Source of the DNA: Channallabes apus
Lineage: Eukaryota > Chordata > Actinopteri > Siluriformes > Clariidae
Reading direction: 5' to 3'
Length of the DNA: 64,000 bases
Assembly: GCA_030522415.1 (NCBI GenBank)
Contig: CM060127.1
Location: 17,317,314-17,381,313 of the forward strand
Numbering within the stretch: the stretch's first letter is position 1; the number at the start of each line of letters is the position of its first letter. The notes beneath the pieces are model-generated. The model saw only the letters and a program-made list of their open reading frames with translations. It was not told the origin of the DNA and made no database searches. The translations under genes were made by a program, and so were the position numbers. This document shows, in pieces, positions 23,494-64,000 of this stretch.

Positions 23494-23499
23494 TTTATT
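23494..23499 (-). terminator. ptk2: Candidate ptk2 poly(A) signal AATAAA
   Basis: On the minus strand AATAAA occurs about 1.03 kb past the ptk2 stop codon at 24528. The segment between (about 23500-24527) would be the 3' UTR; it has no repeat insertion. Other AT-rich hexamers exist, so alternative sites are possible. Confidence 0.5.
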
Positions 23500-24527
23500 A
23501 GTTAAAGGTTCTGTACAGTCAGTTTTGTTTCCTGAGAATAATTTATCAGAGTGACAAAGTGGATTCATTTATAGATTGTACTATACACAGGGGGGCGACG
23601 TGACCGAAGTGATCAGCCTGGGGAAAGATGCAGAGATATTGGTGGCAAATGTGGACTATTTCTACATTTACCAGATTTACTTTGAGGAAGCAGTGAGTAA
23701 GAAAAAGGTCTTAAGCTACTAAAAGTGTGCTTTACTGTCTGATATGAAGAAGAGGTGTTTACTAAATTCAGTTTCTTTTTTAACAGTCCCTGATGACATT
23801 TTCTTCTACCCCTTAATACCCCAGTATTAGAGATACACATTTCTTTTTAATCTTAATTCCATAGACAATTCTTTAAAAAATATATGCATTCTTGTGCGGA
23901 ATATGATGACGATAAACAGCATGATGTGTCGTGCCGTGCCTCAAGGTGCCCCCTGAGTGGAAGTCAGACGATAAAAAGAACAGTGTGAGCCTCGATGTGC
24001 GTGTGTGTGTAAATCAGAACAATGACAGGCTCTGCTGTACAACAGTTCAGAACAGGAAGTGTGTGAGTGTCTGCGATACACCTTTGGGTTAGAGCTCATG
24101 CTGTTCCAGGCTCTGCATTAGCTCCGATTTCCATGTGGATTCCAGTTGTGATGTTTTCTCAGATAAAAGTATCCGTTGCTGGAGTTCATCTCTGGACTTA
24201 TTTTAAAAGGAAAAAAAAGAAAAGAAAAAGAAAGCAAACAGCCAGCACAAACAGGACAATAAAAACATGATTAGTGCTGTATCTCCGAGTCCGCTGAACA
24301 TACTGTGTTTAAGTCTCTATAGAAAAGGCTTCATATTTCATATTCTTGTAGTGAGACGTCCGGCGTAGAGGTGTGTTCCATGTCGAGAGCCACTGGTGCT
24401 GTGCTGTGATTCAGTAAACGACGACATCATTGTATAGTCCCAGCAGTGGACGTTGCATCCTCTCGTGTCTGTCTCTCTCTCATGTGCTGCATCATAGGGT
24501 CCCTGTCTCCTAAACGTGCTTTTTTTT

Positions 24528-62852
<38,325 letters not shown>

Positions 62853-64000
62853 CTGCAGTGGACATGGAGAGGGGGGAGAAGATAAGTGGTTGCAATGCAG
62901 CGTGACTCATTCGGGTTCTTCGGAACTGCCAGGAAGACGACTTATCACCTAGCTGAAACTGTAAAAATGTTGCTGAAATAATTGCGTGCACATGTACTAG
63001 GATAAAAGAAACCAAAGTATGCTGTGTTTATAAATAAATATTGAAGTATTCTTTTTATTGTAATTATAAACATATTATGGAGATGAATCCTAGCTGCAAA
63101 AATGGGAATGACATGCTGTGTCTATCTACATCCTAAGAAAAAAAAAAAAGATAAGTGCGACAACCTTGGCAACATCTACCAGAGGTGGTCTGAAAAAAAA
63201 AATAAACCTATGTACTGTATACGTGCAACCAAATCTGTAATCATAATCAAATGACCATTCTAATATCATATTCTCATCAAGGTCATAGTACACTGCACGC
63301 CAACACTGCACTACTTGCAGGTAACAACCTTATCTACAGCTTCGTTAACAAGAAACAGTGAATAACAAGATATCTATTCTTCCCCTAGATGTGTGTGTCA
63401 TGCAATAGTAAGAAAACAGTGGGGAAAACATCTGGTGTAACTGCTACCTAATAATAAGCAGCTCTCTCTCTTTTTTCACTAAAGAAAACATAACGGCTAC
63501 CAGATGCATGTGTGCATCTGTCTGTGTGTTTTTTTAAGTGAATTGTCTCTTTTGCTACATGAAATTTATTCCTGTTGCTCTCACTGATGTAGAAGTAGAA
63601 GTGTAGTTTTCAGGTAGCTCTCAGCAAGACGTCAAAATCTTGGAATACTAGGTTTAAACTATAGCGATATTATATATTACTATAAGCACTATTTTATATA
63701 TATATATATATGTGTATGTATAGGTACTGATATTTTCAGACATCAACACAATTAAATATATACACACCGCAGTGGGAAAAGTCCAAGTTGCTCGATGCAG
63801 ATCTGACAGAGGATGCACATAGGTTTATACTAGACCAGTTCGAACAACTGTACGCAATTAAACGATACTGGGAGGTCTCAGTATTTTGCGAATGTCTGGA
63901 AGAAGATCCTTGAACTGGAAGCTGCTGCCACAATCAAGCGAGTTTTACATCATCATGAACAGAATAGACTCTCTCAGAAGTCTTCAGCATACACAGGTGA
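62853..64000. other. ptk2 intron reaching the window edge
   Basis: No FERM exon upstream of AKTLRK was found in either frame of the minus strand. The segment holds AT-rich low-complexity DNA, a TA tract near 63697-63711 and unassigned sequence at 63770-64000. Confidence 0.65.

Noticed and set aside
23613..23840. Open frame of 75 residues near the ptk2 3' end
   Set aside because: It lies in the predicted 3' UTR, resembles no known protein and has no start or codon support.
63150..63185. Small open segment after a ttttcag acceptor (minus strand) upstream of the first FERM exon
   Set aside because: Its translation (PPLVDVAKVV) does not match the FAK sequence expected before AKTLRK (..LLDSVK).
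63770..64000. Exon or coding sequence at the right edge
   Set aside because: Neither strand gives FERM-like protein with splice sites; the plus and minus readings show no family I recognise.

Overview
This is a vertebrate nuclear window, almost certainly from a teleost fish. It has multi-exon genes with GT-AG introns, several Tc1/mariner and hAT DNA transposons, tRNA-derived SINEs, non-LTR retrotransposon relics and long dinucleotide microsatellites. The SINE and Tc1 families resemble those common in catfish (siluriforms) and other otophysans, but that placement is an inference from repeat style only.

Four protein-coding genes were rebuilt exon by exon. (1) snrpd1, minus strand, 233-3917, is complete: 4 coding exons, 119 aa, the Sm-D1 core spliceosomal protein. 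(2) clptm1l, plus strand, 6378-15665, is complete: 17 coding exons, 537 aa, an ER multi-pass membrane protein. (3) rplp1, plus strand, 18701-21739, is complete: 4 coding exons, 114 aa, acidic ribosomal stalk protein P1, with a TATA/5'TOP start. (4) ptk2 (focal adhesion kinase, FAK), minus strand, runs from 62852 down to the stop at 24528. It has 24 constitutive exons in the window (839 aa); the first part of the FERM domain lies beyond the right edge. Every exon junction in the four genes keeps frame.

Layout: 1-4.1 kb snrpd1; 4.2-5.9 kb a 5'-truncated LINE and a SINE; 6.0-16.6 kb clptm1l with nested SINEs and mariner relics in introns; 16.6-18.5 kb repeat-filled intergenic DNA; 18.5-21.8 kb rplp1; 21.8-23.5 kb intergenic; 23.5-64 kb ptk2. 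The ptk2 introns carry three Tc1 elements, a hAT element holding a probable solo LTR, a mariner relic, SINEs and microsatellites.

The most interesting signal is inside ptk2. Three tiny in-frame exons sit in introns exactly where brain FAK isoforms carry alternative inserts: an 18-nt exon before the autophosphorylation tyrosine (box 6), a 24-nt exon after it (box 7) and a 9-nt exon encoding Pro-Trp-Arg before the FAT domain. A further open 90-nt cassette lies between exon 6 and box 6. Splicing-regulator motifs (TGCATG, TGC clusters) and dinucleotide repeats lie right beside several of these exons. No CRISPR, operon or other prokaryote-type system is present.
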